From assembly GCA_964512655.1 (NCBI GenBank), contig CAZEJT010000001.1, forward strand, positions 806,001 to 870,000: 64,000 nt of DNA, in the 5' to 3' direction. Numbering within the stretch: the first letter of the stretch is position 1; every line of letters begins with the position of its first letter. The stretch comes from VBOC01 sp964512655. Lineage in GTDB: Bacteria > Bacteroidota > Ignavibacteria > UBA10030 > SZUA-254. The notes under the pieces were generated by a model, which did not search any database, was not told the origin of the DNA, and saw nothing but the letters and a program-made list of their open reading frames with translations. The position numbers were made by a program, and so were the translations under genes. Shown here piece after piece: positions 61,367 through 64,000 of the stretch.

Positions 61367-63658
61367 TCAATACTTGGTGAAATCGATCCACGTGGCTTCC
61401 CACGATGTCAGTTCTCCTTTGATGATCACGTCGGGGCCGTTCTTGATCGCCTTGGTGCCCGTGACAGAATCGTACTGAATGTTCGGGGGGAGCTTTCTCG
61501 GGAGGATGACGTTTGCTATCGGCGGCATCTTCGCGGCGTCGAAATCTTCCCGCTTGAACCTTGTGATCCACCTCTTGTTGGGCGCCGGCTCGTGCGTCAC
61601 CGTCACGCGCCCCCAGCGCGTCGGAGAGTAGGTGATTGAGATCGGCTCTTTACGGGCGAGGTCTGCCGCTCCGATGCCGGCAAGAAGATGAAGGCTGTCG
61701 CCGTCTTCATAGATCAGCATGTGCCTCAGGAAGCGGATGCACTCGGCGCTCGCCCAGTTATGCGGCATGTCTCCTACGAAGCGCTCCGGCTTCGATGACC
61801 TGAGCGACTGCTCCTCCCGCCACGCAAGGAGCGGCGATGCGTGATTCAGAAACCCGATGAAGGTCTTCCTCGCAAGGTCTCTGAGGCCTGCCCACAGATA
61901 GGTCTGAGCCGTAATGGCGGCGTTGTACGGCCACACGCTCTCCCTTCCAAGCCAGCCCGTGCCCGCGGGGATGTCCTCCTGTGTGACCGCCTTCATCAGA
62001 TCCAGATGGCCCTTGACGATGCCGTTGTCCACCGGCAGGATCAGCCCGGGATAGAGGGCCTGTGAAAGATAGATCTGTGCCGCCTGCGGAAGAGGCCTCT
62101 TCGACTCCTCGCGGGCGCTCCACAGGCTGTCGTCTTTCATCAGCATTGGCAGATAAGAAAACCCGTTCGGGTGCTGGCGCATTTCCTCGCGGGCTGCCGC
62201 CGGAATCCTGAGCGTAAATGCGGTAAGGAAGTCGCGAATGTCCTGTCGCTTGGGAAGAAAGAAACGCTGAGCCGCCTCGTCGAGTTTTTTCAATGCGATC
62301 CATGTCCAGAGAGAATTCGTCAACTCCGGGCGGATTCCGCCGATCCCGCTGTCTCCGAAGCCGGGGGGTAGGAGCCCGTACTTGCCGTTCCCCGAACCGG
62401 TAGGCTGCGTTTTCGCGACGAGGTCTCTGAGGTACATCATTGCCTTGTGAGCATCCGGGTACGTCTGGTCGAAGAACTCCCATTTCTGTGAGAGCTCCGC
62501 CTGCCTGACGAGCGCGTAGACCGCCACCGCGGTATCCTTCCAATGCGCCTCTCCTGCCCCAGCCACGAACCCACCGTGGACATCCTGGAGGTCCCAAATT
62601 GCCTCGAGCCCTTCCTGCGCTTCCTTGTCGAAGCCGAGATAGCGGGCGGCCTCGATGAGAAACGTCCCGTCGACGACCCAGAGTCCGCGGTAGACCGTCG
62701 GCCCGACTTCGAACACGTTCCTCCCCTTCTTGATCTCCCGGGCCTCGGCGATGTTTCTTGAAGACGCGATCAGAAAATCCTGATACTGATTGGGGAGCTT
62801 CCAGTCTACTTTTCCTCCGAAGGGCTTCCATCCCTTCCAGAATGTCCTGCTCGCATCCAGGAGGTCGCCGCTGCGGCCGAGTCCTTTCTTCAGCTTCTCA
62901 AACGGTTGCCCTTCCTGCGGAAAGCGGATAAACCAGGTTGCCGGCCGGTCCTTCCGGAGCGATTCAGCCTGCAGGCGAATGAGCTGGATCCCGTCCTTGA
63001 CGGAGGACTCGACTTCCGAGTCCGCGATGAGGAACGGACTCGCCGCGCCCCGGATCGTTACGATACCGGCATGATCACGCTTCGAGGAGGAGTCGTCCGC
63101 GTTCTGAAACGACCACGCGCTCTGCGATATGATCCGGATCTCGGGAGAGCACTCGGCCTCCTTCTTCCCCGTCTGCCGGAATTCCACCAGAAGGTTGTCA
63201 ACCCTCCCTTCCTCCTTCTCATTCGTGGCAAACGTAGTGAGTACCGCTTCCTGGCCTTCCCACGAAAGTCTCGTCGTGATGATGGGGATTCCCGGCGCCT
63301 CGAGTTTCTGAACTACGAAGGTGCCTGCCGGCTTGTCCTTTAGCGAGATGGAGACCACGTGGGGAAACTGGGCGAGATCGCCCCCCAGTCCGGGATGTCC
63401 GATAAGAAGTTCTCCGTGTTTCCCGACAAGACTCTTGTAAGGATCGTCCGGGAAACAGTACGTCGATTGCCAGGTCCCCGGAGCGTACCGGAAGTCGATT
63501 TCCTCCTTCCCTATCGCCTTCCTGCCGGCAGCCAGGGAGTCGGGTTTTCCTGCCCCGCCCCCTCCCCCGCCCCGTCCGGCCAGAGCACTCTTCCTCGCGA
63601 TCGTGATCGCTCCGAGGGCGATTCCGAGGTCGATCAAAAAATCACGGCGATTCTTCAT
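61367..63658 (-). CDS. Tat-exported six-hairpin glycosidase-like protein
   Basis: 763 residues. The N-terminus MKNRRDFLIDLG is a twin-arginine motif (RRDFL) followed by a hydrophobic stretch. A Gly-rich linker and a beta-rich N-terminal domain come next. A six-hairpin helical region from about 290 to 650 contains TVYRGLWVVDGTFLIEAARY, WDLQDVHGGFV and GTGWLGRESVWPYNA; the acidic residues here are candidate catalytic residues. The fold suggests a glycoside hydrolase or related carbohydrate enzyme. It has a shadow of long open frames on the other strand, which are not coding. Convergent with the propeller lipoprotein. Confidence 0.78.
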   Translation of the reverse strand: MKNRRDFLIDLGIALGAITIARKSALAGRGGGGGGAGKPDSLAAGRKAIGKEEIDFRYAPGTWQSTYCFPDDPYKSLVGKHGELLIGHPGLGGDLAQFPHVVSISLKDKPAGTFVVQKLEAPGIPIITTRLSWEGQEAVLTTFATNEKEEGRVDNLLVEFRQTGKKEAECSPEIRIISQSAWSFQNADDSSSKRDHAGIVTIRGAASPFLIADSEVESSVKDGIQLIRLQAESLRKDRPATWFIRFPQEGQPFEKLKKGLGRSGDLLDASRTFWKGWKPFGGKVDWKLPNQYQDFLIASSRNIAEAREIKKGRNVFEVGPTVYRGLWVVDGTFLIEAARYLGFDKEAQEGLEAIWDLQDVHGGFVAGAGEAHWKDTAVAVYALVRQAELSQKWEFFDQTYPDAHKAMMYLRDLVAKTQPTGSGNGKYGLLPPGFGDSGIGGIRPELTNSLWTWIALKKLDEAAQRFFLPKRQDIRDFLTAFTLRIPAAAREEMRQHPNGFSYLPMLMKDDSLWSAREESKRPLPQAAQIYLSQALYPGLILPVDNGIVKGHLDLMKAVTQEDIPAGTGWLGRESVWPYNAAITAQTYLWAGLRDLARKTFIGFLNHASPLLAWREEQSLRSSKPERFVGDMPHNWASAECIRFLRHMLIYEDGDSLHLLAGIGAADLARKEPISITYSPTRWGRVTVTHEPAPNKRWITRFKREDFDAAKMPPIANVILPRKLPPNIQYDSVTGTKAIKNGPDVIIKGELTSWEATWIDFTKY

Positions 63659-63694
63659 AGTTCCCTGCCATCGTCTGGGGGAATCCGTACGATC

Positions 63695-63712
63695 ATTGAA
63701 ATTCCTTTCAAT
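63695..63712. promoter_or_regulatory. Inverted repeat ATTGAAA-N4-TTTCAAT, possible operator
   Basis: Seven-base arms (63695-63701 and 63706-63712) are perfectly symmetrical around TTCC. The repeat lies about 37-54 bases upstream of the six-hairpin gene start, in the gap after the CDGSH gene. No matching activator or repressor gene is adjacent. Confidence 0.35.
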
Positions 63713-63739
63713 CGGTGAATGGGGTTTCGGAGGATATCG

Positions 63740-63976
63740 TTACTGAGGCGGTTTGGGCGCCGGAGGGGGGAGTGTAAAAGCGATTACCTCCGATGCAAAT
63801 CCGCAGACCTTGTGGGTGCTGTCGCAGAATGGTTTGTTGTTGCTGAGGCCGCACCGGCAGAGGGAAATCGACGTCCGGCCCGAGAGGTCGAACTTCTTGC
63901 CGTCGGTGTCGACAATCTCGAAGTCTCCCTCGACCCGAAGGCTTCCGTTCTTTTTCACGGTGATCCGTGCGCTCAT
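63740..63976 (-). CDS. CDGSH-type iron-sulfur domain protein
   Basis: 78 residues with one CDGSH zinc-finger-like [2Fe-2S] motif: CRCGLSNNKPFCDSTH, with three Cys and one His ligand. The C-terminal tail is Pro-rich (LPPPAPKPP). Such proteins bind a labile 2Fe-2S cluster in redox or iron handling; the exact role of bacterial members is unclear. The 24 bases beyond its start, to the window end, hold nothing visible. Confidence 0.9.
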   Translation of the reverse strand: MSARITVKKNGSLRVEGDFEIVDTDGKKFDLSGRTSISLCRCGLSNNKPFCDSTHKVCGFASEVIAFTLPPPAPKPPQ

Positions 63977-64000
63977 GCCGCCAGGCCTTTCACGCGACCG

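Noticed and set aside
1..64000. CRISPR arrays, restriction or other defence systems
   Set aside because: No spaced direct-repeat array and no cas, restriction, toxin-antitoxin or retron-type gene was seen.

Overview
The window reads as chromosome of a moderately GC-rich (estimated by eye at 55-60%) Gram-negative bacterium of the FCB/Bacteroidota group, probably outside class Bacteroidia (an Ignavibacteria-, Kapabacteria- or Kryptonia-like lineage). For Bacteroidota: TonB-dependent receptors with carboxypeptidase-regulatory N-termini, PorV/PorQ-like barrels, secreted proteins with a type IX-style C-terminal sorting domain, a BtuG-like propeller beside BtuB, and a 31-residue AURKAIP1/COX24 (mS38-like) protein. 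Against Bacteroidia: about ten promoters match TTGACA-N17-TATAAT, and many genes have strong Shine-Dalgarno sequences. Lineage is inferred; no marker phylogeny was possible.

Layout. 1-7.4 kb (minus): truncated EF-G-like GTPase, DUF948 and YtxH proteins, a P-loop protein, a 5'-nucleotidase-family lipoprotein, the mS38-like gene, a zinc-ribbon/TPR protein, HU and SppA. 7.5-8.2 kb: small heat-shock protein with a sigma54-like promoter. 8.2-15.4 kb: trxB, queG, MBL hydrolase, ferredoxin, DUF309 and metH. 15.5-18.5 kb: redoxin, rsmI, dut and a C-terminally truncated tyrosine recombinase. 18.7-23.7 kb: carA, DUF6580 membrane protein, BtuG-like lipoprotein and BtuB-like receptor behind a cobalamin riboswitch. 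23.8-26 kb: ggt and ssb. 26-36.3 kb: surface operon A. 36.4-41.8 kb: serA, class V aminotransferase and amidohydrolase, with divergent mazG. 41.8-49.1 kb: phoH, LysM/lipoprotein pair, radC, TPR-binding protein and ABC-2 exporter. 49.28 kb: tRNA-Leu(CAA). 49.4-60 kb: surface operon B. 60.2-64 kb: propeller lipoprotein, Tat-exported six-hairpin protein and CDGSH protein.

The main novelty candidate is the pair of collinear surface operons. Each reads, 5' to 3': lipoprotein(s), TonB-dependent receptor, 800-1100-residue secreted protein with a C-terminal sorting domain, PorV-like barrel, beta-propeller protein. Each starts from one strong sigma70-type promoter. The two secreted proteins share a recognisable core. 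This looks like a repeated outer-membrane display or uptake module of unknown substrate. A second theme is vitamin B12: riboswitch-controlled uptake genes lie within about 14 kb of the B12-dependent enzymes MetH and QueG.
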